Below, in pieces: positions 29,621-38,822 of a stretch of DNA of 64,000 nucleotides. Both the position numbers and the translations under genes were made by a program. Position 1 is the stretch's first letter; each line of letters starts with the position of its first letter. Source of the DNA: Moraxella sp. ZY210820 (GTDB lineage: Bacteria; Pseudomonadota; Gammaproteobacteria; Pseudomonadales; Moraxellaceae); contig NZ_CP089978.1 in assembly GCF_030674635.1 (NCBI RefSeq), forward strand, positions 1 through 64,000, written 5' to 3'. The notes below the pieces were generated by a model, which was given only the letters and a program-made list of their open reading frames with translations, ran no database searches and had not been told where the DNA came from.

Positions 29621-30628
29621 ATGTCTAAAATTATTGTGCACGATATGACCTTGCGTGATGGTATGCACCCACAGCGTCATCAAACAACGATTGAGCAAAT
29701 GATTGCTATTTCCACAGCTTTAGATGAAGCAGGTGTGCCTCTCATTGAAGTAACACATGGAGATGGTTTGGGCGGTAGTTCAGTAAACTATGGTTTTGCT
29801 GCAGCAACTGATGAACAGTATCTATCAGCCGTAATTCCACGTATGAAACAGGCAAAAATTTCCGCTTTACTTTTACCTGGGATTGGCACAGTTGATCATT
29901 TAAAAATGGCAGCTGATATCGGTATTTCAACTATTCGTGTGGCAACTCATTGTACCGAAGCCGATGTTTCTGAACAACATATTGGTATGGGACGTAAATT
30001 AGGCTTGGATACGGTGGGCTTTTTGATGATGGCACATATGGCAACACCTGAACAGCTTTTAGAACAAGCCAAATTGATGGTCTCTTATGGTGCAAACTGT
30101 ATCTATGTTACTGATTCTGCTGGTTATATGCTACCTGAAGATGTCAAAGCTCGTATTGGTTTATTGCGTGAGCATTTAGATAGTGAGATTGAAATCGGCT
30201 TTCACGGACATCACAATTTAGGTATGGGCGTTGCTAATACTGTGATGGCTGTTGAAATGGGAGCAAAACGTGTTGATTTAGCGGCAGCAGGTCTCGGTGC
30301 TGGTGCTGGGAATACGCCGCTTGAATTATTTATTGCAGTTGCAAATCGTATGGGGATTGAAACAGGAGTAGATTTATTTAAAGTTCAAGATGTTGCGGAA
30401 GATTTAGTCATTCCAATGATGTTAAATCCAATTCGTGCAGATCGTGATGCTGCGACTTTAGGCTATGCTGGTGTATATTCATCTTTCTTATGGTTTGCTA
30501 AACGTGCTGAAGAAAAATATGGTGTATCTGCTCGAGAAATTATCTTAGAGTTAGGTCGTCGTAGTACAGTAGGCGGTCAAGAAGATATGATTGAAGACCT
30601 TGCATTAACTATGATGAAAGCAAAATAA
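29621..30628 (+). CDS. mhpE: 4-hydroxy-2-oxovalerate aldolase
   Basis: MhpE cleaves 4-hydroxy-2-oxovalerate to pyruvate and acetaldehyde. The 335-residue protein is a HMGL-like TIM barrel with the metal- and substrate-binding [14 protein letters not shown] at the N-terminus, VTHGDGLGG, and the His-rich [14 protein letters not shown] metal site. It closes the mhpDFE operon; a hairpin follows at 30667. A GGAGATTTTTCATG region supplies the ribosome-binding site. Confidence 0.95.
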   Translation: MSKIIVHDMTLRDGMHPQRHQTTIEQMIAISTALDEAGVPLIEVTHGDGLGGSSVNYGFAAATDEQYLSAVIPRMKQAKISALLLPGIGTVDHLKMAADIGISTIRVATHCTEADVSEQHIGMGRKLGLDTVGFLMMAHMATPEQLLEQAKLMVSYGANCIYVTDSAGYMLPEDVKARIGLLREHLDSEIEIGFHGHHNLGMGVANTVMAVEMGAKRVDLAAAGLGAGAGNTPLELFIAVANRMGIETGVDLFKVQDVAEDLVIPMMLNPIRADRDAATLGYAGVYSSFLWFAKRAEEKYGVSAREIILELGRRSTVGGQEDMIEDLALTMMKAK

Positions 30629-30980
30629 ATCTTAATCATATTGTATTTGTATACTTATTTAATCAGATAATAGGGCGTATGTTGATATGTCCTATTATTA
30701 AGATATTTTTCCAATTAATTTATATTTAATATGTCTTACCAAAATGATAAATTTTAACTAAACTAATGATAATTATGATATAAATAAGTCATGCTCAATG
30801 ATTCCGTCATGTGAAATGATGGAAACATATAAGTTTTTTAACTTATTTAAAGGAAGGATTTTATTGATTGCAACGCATTCTATAAACATCACGATATCTA
30901 GCAAATTGCCAATATTGTATATGTTATAGAATGACATTCGCTAACCGCCAAAATGTAAAAGTTGTTTGTGGAGAATATTG
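30629..30980. promoter_or_regulatory. Upstream region of the LysR gene
   Basis: This 352-bp gap contains the mhpDFE hairpin and two inverted repeats: TTCCGTCAT-N5-ATGATGGAA (30802-30824, one G-T mismatch) and ATAAGTT-N4-AACTTAT (30829-30846). Either could be a regulator site. The first arm, TTCCGTCAT, recurs in the mhpC/hcaE gap near 32912. Confidence 0.4.
30667..30705 (+). terminator. Probable terminator of mhpDFE
   Basis: ATAATAGG (30667-30674) pairs with CCTATTAT (30691-30698), extended by one wobble and one GC pair, followed by TAAGATATTTTT. It is weaker than the other terminators here. Confidence 0.5.
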
Positions 30981-31877
30981 ATGGAATTACGTCATCTTCG
31001 TTATTTTGTGATGGTCGCTAAAGAGTTAAACTTTAGTCGAGCAGCAGAGAAGCTATATACAGCTCAACCATCTCTAAGTCAGCAAATTAAAGATTTAGAA
31101 GATTATGTTGGGGTACAATTATTTCACCGTACCAAACGTAAAGTTGAACTCACAGAAGAAGGTACCGTCTTTTTAGAACAAGCTAAACATACCTTAGCTC
31201 AAGCAGAAAAGGCTGTGCAAATGGCTAGACAAGTATCTAAATCGAAGCAACAAGTGTTGAGTATAGGTTTTGTGCCTGTAGCAGAGATGAAAATTTTCCC
31301 TTATGTGATACCACAGTTAAGAGTACAACATCCTGATTTGAAAATTAATTTGTTAAGCTTAAATCATGCTGAACAAATTGAACAATTGCGTGCTGGTAAA
31401 ATTGATTTGGCATTATTGCGAGAAAGTATTTCTGATGAAGATATTCAAAGTCACTTTGTATTAAGAGATCCATTGGTTTTTTTATTACCAGAAAACCATC
31501 CTTTAACACGTTATAAACGTATTCCATTATCTGAATTAAATGATATAGATTTTGTGATACCATCAGCATTAACATCATCTCCGTTACATCATAAGATATT
31601 AAACTTTGCACAACAACATAATATTCAATTTAATATTGTTCAAGAGGCAGAAAATATCTTGTTTAATATTAATTCGATTGCAATGGGGTTAGGATGTACT
31701 ATTTTGCCTGAATATATTGTCCCTTTAGCAATGAAAACAGTAACAAGACCATTAGATGCGGATTTACCTTTTTTTGATTTATATGTGAGTTATCGTAAAA
31801 ATACTGATTTGATTACGGTAAAACATTTTATACAGCATTTAAATCAAGTATTTCATTTAAATCCATTTCAAAATTAG
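30981..31877 (+). CDS. hcaR: LysR-type regulator of the hca/mhp genes (HcaR-like)
   Basis: LysR regulators activate catabolic operons when they bind the pathway substrate or intermediate. The 298-residue protein starts at ATG 30981 (MELRHLRYFVMVAKELNFSRAAEKLYTAQPSLSQQIKDLE, shown here as the usual winged HTH of residues 1-60) after GTGGAG. An effector-binding domain follows (LSIGFVPVAEMKIFPYVIP from about 95). Position between mhpDFE and mhpC/hcaE suggests it controls both sides; the role of HcaR in E. coli supports this. The effector is unproven. Confidence 0.85.
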   Translation: MELRHLRYFVMVAKELNFSRAAEKLYTAQPSLSQQIKDLEDYVGVQLFHRTKRKVELTEEGTVFLEQAKHTLAQAEKAVQMARQVSKSKQQVLSIGFVPVAEMKIFPYVIPQLRVQHPDLKINLLSLNHAEQIEQLRAGKIDLALLRESISDEDIQSHFVLRDPLVFLLPENHPLTRYKRIPLSELNDIDFVIPSALTSSPLHHKILNFAQQHNIQFNIVQEAENILFNINSIAMGLGCTILPEYIVPLAMKTVTRPLDADLPFFDLYVSYRKNTDLITVKHFIQHLNQVFHLNPFQN

Positions 31878-31900
31878 GCCATTATTTTATGGAAAATAAA

Positions 31901-31933
31901 AAATACAAGCAATGATTATTGCTTGTATTTTTT
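31901..31933. terminator. Bidirectional terminator hcaR / mhpC
   Basis: AAATACAAGCAAT (31901-31913) and ATTGCTTGTATTT (31918-31930) form a perfect 13-bp stem with loop GATT, flanked by A-rich and T6 tracts. It serves both convergent genes. Confidence 0.92.
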
Positions 31934-31957
31934 GATAATCAGAGAATATAAATGGGG

Positions 31958-32815
31958 TTATACACTATGTTTTAATAAATAGTTTTTAACTACTGTATTA
32001 AATTCATCAGCTTTTTCCACTTGAGACCAATGACCACATTGACTAAAAATATGTGCATCTGCATTTGGTACAATATTTAAAATATCCCAAGTGCGAGATA
32101 CAGGAATAACGACATCTTGTGTTCCATGAATTAATAATACAGGTACTGTAATATTTTTCATTTTGTCAAAATCAAGTGGGAATTCAAAGCGATCACGATC
32201 ACGAGCTGCCACAACATCATGTAGACGGTCAGATGCATAATCATTCTGTGCAGCTTCAAAACGTACTTTGACTAATTCATCTGTTACTAATGATTTATCA
32301 ACCACGAACATTTCTAAAGTATTGCGAATACCTTCATGCGTTAATACAGGATTTGAATGAGCTTTTAATGCCGCAGTTTGTTTTGCACCACCTGTCCCCA
32401 TAGAAACGATACCCAGTAAACGTTCTGGATAATCTAAAGCAAATTGGAATGCTAACCAACCGCCTAATGAGTTGCCTACAATCCATGTTTTTTCAATGCC
32501 CAACGCATCTAATACACGTACAGCATGGTCTACCCATGCACGGATACCATATGCAGTATTAGGAGCAACAATCGTTTGTCCATAACCAATAGAATCAATG
32601 GCAATACAACGTCCAACTTCTGCAAGTTTTGGCAAATTCAACCACCAGTTTGCAGCTGCTGATACACCTGTGCCTGAACCGTGTAAAAATAAGATAGGTG
32701 TCCCTGTCCCTACTTCATGATAGTGGGTTAATTCACCTTCAGCGGTTTCAATCCATTTGTCTTCCAAGCCAAAAAAGGCATCGGTTTGGTAATTTGGAAC
32801 TTGTATAGTCATCAT
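31958..32815 (-). CDS. mhpC: Meta-cleavage product hydrolase MhpC
   Basis: MhpC hydrolyses the C-C bond of the ring-fission product of 2,3-dihydroxyphenylpropionate, giving succinate (fumarate from the cinnamate branch) and 2-hydroxypentadienoate. The 285-residue alpha/beta hydrolase has the oxyanion motif HGSGTG at 45-50, nucleophile Ser116 in GNSLGG, the acid in GTQDVVIP and catalytic His in CGHWSQVE. Two tandem ATGs make the start ambiguous by one codon. It is transcribed away from hcaE across a 674-bp regulatory gap. Confidence 0.92.
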   Translation of the reverse strand: MMTIQVPNYQTDAFFGLEDKWIETAEGELTHYHEVGTGTPILFLHGSGTGVSAAANWWLNLPKLAEVGRCIAIDSIGYGQTIVAPNTAYGIRAWVDHAVRVLDALGIEKTWIVGNSLGGWLAFQFALDYPERLLGIVSMGTGGAKQTAALKAHSNPVLTHEGIRNTLEMFVVDKSLVTDELVKVRFEAAQNDYASDRLHDVVAARDRDRFEFPLDFDKMKNITVPVLLIHGTQDVVIPVSRTWDILNIVPNADAHIFSQCGHWSQVEKADEFNTVVKNYLLKHSV

Positions 32816-33489
32816 AACCTCATTTGTGTGATACGAAGATTTATGAGTGGATAATATCGATATTTTCTATTTAAATTAAATAAGACTAAAGTTTCCAAGT
32901 TAGATAAAAATTTCCGTCATTCCATGGATATAAATATAAATAATTATCGTTAAATGCTTTATATCTAAATAACCTATTGTTTTTTATATTAAATAAAAAA
33001 GTATATTATTTTATTTAGATAATTTAAATATGACGTAGTCTATATTTTATATAATTGATTTTAAAATAAAAAATACCAACTTTAGTCTGATGATTTATGT
33101 CTATCCAAATCACTTATAACGTAGAATTTATATATAGTCAAAAAACTTAAGAGCTGGTACAACATTCACCATTGTGTCGTAGGGGCGAATCATATTCGCC
33201 CAATAAACACAAGGTTTGCATAAGGGCAAATGTGATTTGCCCCTACAAGCCTGTACCAATTTTTAGGTTGAATTAGTATACTTTAAATATGGCGTATTCC
33301 CTGACTATACAGCGTTAAATCCGATGATTTTGTCTAATTAATCAGTTTGATAGCGTTTGATGAGAATAGAATAATTATTGAAAAAATATCTTAATCAAAA
33401 CATATAAAATATTTCACTAAAATGCAATTTATCGTCATTATCAACACCAAGCCAAATCTGTTTTGATAGATATTAGCAGGAGTGTAATT
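32816..33489. promoter_or_regulatory. Divergent regulatory region mhpC / hcaE
   Basis: This 674-bp gap holds no gene. AGACTAAAGTT lies at 32883-32893, 68 bp upstream of mhpC, and its exact reverse complement at 33078-33088. A hairpin repeat occupies 33154-33259. An AGGAG site at 33478-33482 precedes hcaE. The rest is AT-rich with no feature I can support. Confidence 0.55.
33154..33259. repeat. REP/MITE-like double-hairpin element
   Basis: Nested inverted repeats: outer GGTACA/TGTACC (33156-33161 with 33252-33257), inner GTAGGGGC/GCCCCTAC (33179-33186 with 33239-33246), and two hairpins GGGCGAAT-CAT-ATTCGCCC (33183-33201) and GGGCAAAT-GTG-ATTTGCCC (33224-33242). The layout matches paired REP sequences or a small non-coding mobile element. 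It is more GC-rich than the surrounding gap. Confidence 0.8.
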
Positions 33490-34863
33490 ATGAGTGGAAA
33501 AATTGATGTGCAACAAATCGATGCTTTAGTCGATGCACGAAACGGACATATTTCACCGTCCATTTATACTGACCCAGCGTTGTATGAATTAGAGCTAGAG
33601 CGTATTTTTGGACGTTGTTGGTTATTTTTATGTCATGAGAGCCAAATTCCAAAAGCTGGTGATTTCTTCAATACTTATATGGGTGAAGATCCTATTATTG
33701 TAGTACGCCAAAAAGATGGCTCAATTAAAGCACTATTGAATCAATGTCGCCACCGTTCTATGCGTGTGAGTTATGCTGATTGTGGTAATACACGTGCCTT
33801 TACTTGCCCTTATCATGGTTGGTCATATGGTACCGATGGTTCACTCAAAGATATTCCTTTAGAAGATCGTGCATTCCCTGAAAATTCTGCATGTAAAGAA
33901 AAATGGGGATTGATTGAAGTGAATCGTGTAGCAACTTATAAGGGTTTAATTTTTGGTTGTTGGAGTGAAGAAACGCCAGATTTAGAAACTTATATGGGGG
34001 ATATAGCATGGTATCTCGATGGTGTACTTGATCGTCGTGAAGGTGGTACAGAAATCGTTGGTGGTATCCATAAGTGGGAAATTGAATGTAATTGGAAATT
34101 TGCTGCGGAACAATTTGCCTCTGACCAATATCATGCATTATTTTCGCATGCTTCAGCAGTACAAGTACTTGGTGCTAAGCCAGATGATGATGCTAGTAAA
34201 CAACTTGGAGCAGCTCAAACTGCTCGTCCAGTATGGGAAACTGCAAAAGATGCTGTGCAATATGGTCAGCGTGGTCATGGTTCAGGGTTCTTCTTTACTG
34301 AAAAACCAGATGCAAATGTTTGGGTTGATGGTGAAGTGGCTAATTATTTCCGTGAAACCTATGAAGAAGCAAAAGAACGTTTAGGCGAACGTCGTGCCCT
34401 ACGTTTAGCAGGACATAACAATATGTTTCCAACTTTATCATGGTTAAATGGTACAGCAACTTTACGTATTTGGCACCCACGTGGACCAAATAAAACAGAG
34501 GTTTGGGCATTCTGTATTGCAGATAAAGAGGCACCACAACATGTTAAAGAAGCATTTGAACGCTCTGCAACACGTGCTTTTGGTCCTGCTGGTTTCTTAG
34601 AACAAGATGACTCTGAAAACTGGATTGAAATTCAAAAGATTTTACGTGGTTATAAAGCACGTCAAACACCATTGATTTTAAAAATGGGCTTAGGCAATGA
34701 GAAAATCCGTGATGATGGTATTCCAGGTATTACCAATTATATTTTCTCTGAAACGGCAGCACGTGCATTGTATCGTCGTTGGGCTGATTTATTAATTCAT
34801 GAAAAATGGGAAGATGTTGATAAAGCATCTGAAGCCTTTGAACAGGAGGTAATGGGTAAATGA
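33490..34863 (+). CDS. hcaE: 3-phenylpropionate/cinnamate dioxygenase alpha subunit
   Basis: HcaE is the catalytic subunit of the ring-hydroxylating dioxygenase that adds O2 to 3-phenylpropionate or cinnamate to give the cis-dihydrodiol. The 457-residue protein starts at ATG 33490, 7 bp after AGGAG. It carries a Rieske [2Fe-2S] site (C86-x-H88 and C106-x2-H109) and the mononuclear iron ligands in DQYHALFSH (H215, H220, with bridging D212). It heads the hcaEFCB-mhpB-hcaD operon and overlaps hcaF by 4 bp. Confidence 0.95.
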   Translation: MSGKIDVQQIDALVDARNGHISPSIYTDPALYELELERIFGRCWLFLCHESQIPKAGDFFNTYMGEDPIIVVRQKDGSIKALLNQCRHRSMRVSYADCGNTRAFTCPYHGWSYGTDGSLKDIPLEDRAFPENSACKEKWGLIEVNRVATYKGLIFGCWSEETPDLETYMGDIAWYLDGVLDRREGGTEIVGGIHKWEIECNWKFAAEQFASDQYHALFSHASAVQVLGAKPDDDASKQLGAAQTARPVWETAKDAVQYGQRGHGSGFFFTEKPDANVWVDGEVANYFRETYEEAKERLGERRALRLAGHNNMFPTLSWLNGTATLRIWHPRGPNKTEVWAFCIADKEAPQHVKEAFERSATRAFGPAGFLEQDDSENWIEIQKILRGYKARQTPLILKMGLGNEKIRDDGIPGITNYIFSETAARALYRRWADLLIHEKWEDVDKASEAFEQEVMGK

Positions 34864-35387
34864 GTGCAATCAAAACAGTAAATATTGAGCTTTATCATGA
34901 AATTAGCCAATTTATGTATGCTGAAGCTCAAATGATTGATGATTGGGATTTTCGTGCTTGGTTAGATGTTTTAGCGGAAGATATTCATTATACCCTGCGT
35001 ACAATTACCAATGCACAAACACGTGACCGTCGTCGTAGTGTAGCTCCGCCATCAACATGGGTTTTTAATGATACTAAGCATTTGCTTGAACGCCGTGTAG
35101 CTCGCTTAGAAACAGGTATGGCATGGGCAGAAGAACCACCATCACGTACACGTCATTTAATCACAAATATTCGTGTAGAAGAAACCGATGTAGTAGGAGA
35201 ATATCATGTATTTACCAATTACTTGCTTTATCGTTCACAAAAAGAGAAAGATATTGCGATTTATGTGGGTAAGCGTGAAGACCGTATCCGTAAAGTGGAA
35301 GATGGTTTAGGTTGGCAAATTTGCAAACGAGAAATTACGCTTGATCAAGCAACTTATACAACCCATAACTTGAGTGTGTTCTTCTAA
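34860..35387 (+). CDS. hcaF: 3-phenylpropionate/cinnamate dioxygenase beta subunit
   Basis: HcaF is the small structural subunit of the alpha3beta3 dioxygenase. The 175-residue protein has the SnoaL/NTF2-like fold signature of ring-hydroxylating beta subunits: [27 protein letters not shown] near the N-terminus and [15 protein letters not shown] in the middle. It overlaps hcaE by 4 bp (ATGA) and hcaC by 1 bp, indicating tight translational coupling. Confidence 0.94.
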   Translation: MSAIKTVNIELYHEISQFMYAEAQMIDDWDFRAWLDVLAEDIHYTLRTITNAQTRDRRRSVAPPSTWVFNDTKHLLERRVARLETGMAWAEEPPSRTRHLITNIRVEETDVVGEYHVFTNYLLYRSQKEKDIAIYVGKREDRIRKVEDGLGWQICKREITLDQATYTTHNLSVFF

Positions 35388-35716
35388 TGAGTGAAAAAAT
35401 TTTTGTTTGTCAAATTGACGAATTAGATGAAGGCGAAGCACTGAAAGTAGACTGTGGCATCAAGGGTATCGAAGCCCTTGCAGTATTCCATGCTAATGGT
35501 AAGTTCTTTGCAATGAATGATCGTTGTAGTCATGGTAATGCTTCAATGTCTGAAGGTTATATTGAGGATGATGGCTCTGTTGAATGCCCATTACATGCTG
35601 CTCGTTTCTGCCTAGAAACAGGACAAGCATTATGCTTACCTGCAACAGATCCAATCCAAACATTCCCTGTATTGATTGAAGATGATGCTTTATATGTAGA
35701 TATGTCAGGAGTATGA
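35387..35716 (+). CDS. hcaC: Dioxygenase ferredoxin HcaC
   Basis: HcaC is a Rieske-type ferredoxin that shuttles electrons from the reductase HcaD to HcaE. The 109-residue protein has the two-part cluster motif C47-x-H49 and C67-x2-H70 (DRCSHGNASM, VECPLHAARF). It overlaps the genes on both sides by 1-4 bp. Confidence 0.94.
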   Translation: MSEKIFVCQIDELDEGEALKVDCGIKGIEALAVFHANGKFFAMNDRCSHGNASMSEGYIEDDGSVECPLHAARFCLETGQALCLPATDPIQTFPVLIEDDALYVDMSGV

Positions 35717-36531
35717 CAATGGGTTGGCTAGAGAATCAAGTGGTACTTATCACAGGTGGTGGCTCAGGACTTGGCTTGGCATTGGTCGATCGTTTTTTAA
35801 AAGAAGGTGCGAAAGTTGGTATTTTGCAACGTTCACAACAAAAAGTTGATGAAGTATTGGCGAAGTACAATGGTGAAGTCGTTGCTGTTGTTGGGGATGT
35901 TGCTAAATATGATGATAATGTCAAAGCAGTTCAGGCTGTAGTTGCACGTTTCGGTCGATTAGATTGTTTTATTGGTAATGCAGGTATTTGGGATCATTAT
36001 GCAGATATTCTGACATTGACTGGTGAACAACTAGAAAAAGTATTTGATGAAGTGGTTGATATTAATACTAAAGGTTATTTATTAGGTGCTAAAGCAGCAC
36101 TTGATGAACTGATTAAAACTGAAGGTTCCATGATTTTCACTTTATCAAATGCCGCTTTTTATCCTTCTGGTGGTGGTCCTGCATATACAGCTTCAAAGCA
36201 TGCTGGTGTAGGTTTGGTACGAGAGTTAGCCTATGAATTAGCACCGAAAATCCGTGTCAATGCGGTCGCTCCATCAGGTATGAATGCCAATGTTAAAGGT
36301 ACATCTGCTTTGGGGCAGGAAAATGTAGGCTTACTTGATGCCCGTGATATGACTAAAATTGGACAAGGTATGCCTTTAAAATTTTTGCCTGAAGTTGAAG
36401 AGATGACAGGCTCATATGTCCTATTGGCTTCTCGTGAAAATAATCGCCCACTGACTGGGGTAATTATTAACGCTGATTGTGGTTTAGGGATTCGTGGTTT
36501 ACGTCAGCCGAATCTAGGACGTTTTGAATAA
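35713..36531 (+). CDS. hcaB: cis-dihydrodiol dehydrogenase HcaB
   Basis: HcaB oxidises the cis-dihydrodiol of phenylpropionate or cinnamate to the catechol with NAD. The 272-residue short-chain dehydrogenase has the nucleotide loop TGGGSGLG near residue 14, NAGIWD, and the catalytic Y-x3-K in YTASKHA. The start at ATG 35713 overlaps the hcaC stop; an ATG at 35719 is also possible. Next comes mhpB, not hcaD as in E. coli. Confidence 0.93.
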   Translation: MTMGWLENQVVLITGGGSGLGLALVDRFLKEGAKVGILQRSQQKVDEVLAKYNGEVVAVVGDVAKYDDNVKAVQAVVARFGRLDCFIGNAGIWDHYADILTLTGEQLEKVFDEVVDINTKGYLLGAKAALDELIKTEGSMIFTLSNAAFYPSGGGPAYTASKHAGVGLVRELAYELAPKIRVNAVAPSGMNANVKGTSALGQENVGLLDARDMTKIGQGMPLKFLPEVEEMTGSYVLLASRENNRPLTGVIINADCGLGIRGLRQPNLGRFE

Positions 36532-36561
36532 CGTCATTTTATGCTTACGAAAGGAGATATT

Positions 36562-37515
36562 ATGTCAGTTAAATTAATGTGTGTATCACATAGTCCATTG
36601 ATGGGACATGTTTCACCACGAGATAAACGTCAAGAAGATGTGGTGAATGAAACTTTTGTTAAATTTGGACAAATCGTTAAGGATTATAACCCAACTTTAA
36701 TTGTGGTGGTTGGTCCTGATCATTTTAATGGTTTTTTCTATGATTTAATGCCAAGTTTTTGTATAGGTGTGCGTGCGACCGCAGTGGGTGATTGGGGCTA
36801 TGGCGGTCATTTAGATGTGCCAGAAGATATTGCATTAAACATGGTACGTCATGTGCTTGATGAAGGTATAGATACGGCATATTCTTATCGTATGCAAGCA
36901 GATCATGGGATTACACAACCATTACATTTAATGTTTGATGGGCAAACGGATCGTTATCCAATTATTCCTATTTTTGTGAATGCGGCAGCTGTACCATTAC
37001 CAACAACAAAACGCACAATTGCTTTAGGTCGAGCGGTAGGTTCTTTCTTAAAAACATTGGATTTAGATAAAGAGCGTGTATTGTTGTTAGGTACAGGCGG
37101 TTTATCACATGATCCACCTACACCACAAATGGGTTCTGTACCACCTGAAGTAGAAGAGTTTTTAATTGCTGGACGTAACCCAACACCAGAAGCACGTCAG
37201 GCACGCCAAGAACGTGTGATTGGTGTAGGACAACGTTTAGCTGCAGGTGATACGACGATTTCTTTACCACTTGATGAAGAATGGGATAAAGGCTTATTAG
37301 AAAAGTTAAAAAATGCTGAGTTTGATGCACTTGCACAAATGAGTGAGTTTGATATTCGTCAGCAAGGTGGTCGTGGTGGTCAAGAAGTGCGTACATGGAT
37401 GGCTTGTTTTGCTGCCTTAAATGAAATTGGTCAGTATGATACAACCATTCATTGTTATGAGCCTATTTCTGAATGGATTGCAGGCTTTGCAATGGTAACA
37501 GCAGATTTGAAATAA
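36562..37515 (+). CDS. mhpB: 2,3-dihydroxyphenylpropionate 1,2-dioxygenase
   Basis: MhpB is the extradiol (class III, LigB-type) ring-cleavage enzyme that opens 2,3-dihydroxyphenylpropionate. The 317-residue protein starts at ATG 36562 just after AAGGAG and begins MSVKLMCVSHSPLMGH, with active-site His residues here and in VVGPDHFNGF and DHGITQPLH. It sits between hcaB and hcaD, so the ring-cleavage step is transcribed with the ring-hydroxylating enzymes rather than with mhpDFE. Confidence 0.95.
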   Translation: MSVKLMCVSHSPLMGHVSPRDKRQEDVVNETFVKFGQIVKDYNPTLIVVVGPDHFNGFFYDLMPSFCIGVRATAVGDWGYGGHLDVPEDIALNMVRHVLDEGIDTAYSYRMQADHGITQPLHLMFDGQTDRYPIIPIFVNAAAVPLPTTKRTIALGRAVGSFLKTLDLDKERVLLLGTGGLSHDPPTPQMGSVPPEVEEFLIAGRNPTPEARQARQERVIGVGQRLAAGDTTISLPLDEEWDKGLLEKLKNAEFDALAQMSEFDIRQQGGRGGQEVRTWMACFAALNEIGQYDTTIHCYEPISEWIAGFAMVTADLK

Positions 37516-37527
37516 GGAATCTTAAAG

Positions 37528-38736
37528 ATGAGCGAATCGATTGTAATTGTGGGTGCAGGTCAAGCAGGTGCAAGTGCTATTATTGCTCTGCGTGCAAATC
37601 AATATCAAGGAAAAATTGTACTTGTGGGCGATGAAAATCATCTACCTTATGAACGTCCACCATTATCCAAAGATGCGATTTTAAAACCTGATGAAACCAA
37701 AATCGAGATTTTATCACAACAAAAACTCGATGAATTCAATGTACAATTTATTCGCCATCAAGCAGTAACAGCTTTATTTCCATCTGAACATCGTATTCAA
37801 TTAGAAAATGGTGAAATGTTACATTATTCAAAATTATTACTTGCTACAGGTGGTTCGGTACGCCGTTTACCAATGCTTGATGCACTAGAAAAGCATGTTT
37901 ATACTTTACGTAATGTTGAAGATGCACAAGCACTTATTCCTATTTTCCAAGAGGGTAAAAAAATTCTCATTGTTGGTGGCGGTGTAATTGGTTTAGAATT
38001 AGCTTCTAGTGCGAGAAGTAAAAATTGCCAAGTAACGGTATTAGAACAAGGAACAACGGTGATGGGACGTTCTTCACCTGCTATTTTGAGTGAATTTTTA
38101 TTAGAGCAACATCGTAAACAAGGTGTGGATATTCGTTTATTGACTCAAATTAGCCAAGCTGAATTATGTGATGGACAAGTGGTTTTAACCTTAACGGATG
38201 GTGAGCAACTCACTGGCGATGCAGTCATTTACGGTATTGGTATTATTCCAAATGTACAATTAGCTCAAAATGCAGGACTTGATGTTGATTTTGCGATAAA
38301 AATTAATCAGTTTGGTCAAACTTCTGATCCAGATATTTATGCAGCTGGTGATGTTACTATTCAACAACAAGCTGATGGTTCATATCGCCGTGTTGAAACA
38401 TGGGAAAATGCTAATAATCAAGCAGCCCTTTTTGCTGCTCATGCTTTAGGATTGGATATTCCAAGTTTTAATCCAGCATGGTTTTGGACAGATCAATACA
38501 ATATTAACATTCAGTTTGTTGGTGATATGTCAGCTCAACAATGGTATATTCGTGGAGAGATTAATCATGAACAGCCAAACTTTATTTTATTTGGTGTAGA
38601 TGATGGCACAATTGTCGCAGGAATTACCGTTAATCAGGCAAAGGATATGCGTCATCTAAAAAAGATGGTTGCACAAAAACGTGTATTTGAATTAGATAAA
38701 TTATTGGATTTAAGTGTTGATTTAAAGAAAGTGTAA
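37528..38736 (+). CDS. hcaD: Dioxygenase ferredoxin reductase HcaD
   Basis: HcaD passes electrons from NADH via FAD to the HcaC ferredoxin. The 402-residue protein has an N-terminal FAD motif VIVGAGQAGASA, the ferredoxin reductase segment LPYERPPLSKD, the NAD motif ILIVGGGVIGLELA and YAAGDVT for FAD binding. It follows mhpB by 12 bp and ends the operon; a terminator hairpin follows at 38761. Confidence 0.95.
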   Translation: MSESIVIVGAGQAGASAIIALRANQYQGKIVLVGDENHLPYERPPLSKDAILKPDETKIEILSQQKLDEFNVQFIRHQAVTALFPSEHRIQLENGEMLHYSKLLLATGGSVRRLPMLDALEKHVYTLRNVEDAQALIPIFQEGKKILIVGGGVIGLELASSARSKNCQVTVLEQGTTVMGRSSPAILSEFLLEQHRKQGVDIRLLTQISQAELCDGQVVLTLTDGEQLTGDAVIYGIGIIPNVQLAQNAGLDVDFAIKINQFGQTSDPDIYAAGDVTIQQQADGSYRRVETWENANNQAALFAAHALGLDIPSFNPAWFWTDQYNINIQFVGDMSAQQWYIRGEINHEQPNFILFGVDDGTIVAGITVNQAKDMRHLKKMVAQKRVFELDKLLDLSVDLKKV

Positions 38737-38760
38737 TAGAGTTCATATCTAAAGAGTCAA

Positions 38761-38795
38761 TAGACCTAAATCCAGATTTAGGTCTATTTTATTTT
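38761..38795 (+). terminator. Terminator of the hca operon
   Basis: TAGACCTAAAT (38761-38771) and ATTTAGGTCTA (38776-38786) form a perfect 11-bp stem with loop CCAG, followed by TTTTATTTT. Confidence 0.92.
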
Positions 38796-38822
38796 AATAT
38801 CTGAGTAAATGTGGAAAATAGT

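Noticed and set aside
34476..34486. CACGTG core in hcaE that resembles parS
   Set aside because: The flanks (CCCACGTGGAC) lack the TGTT/AACA arms, and the bases are explained by the conserved protein sequence.
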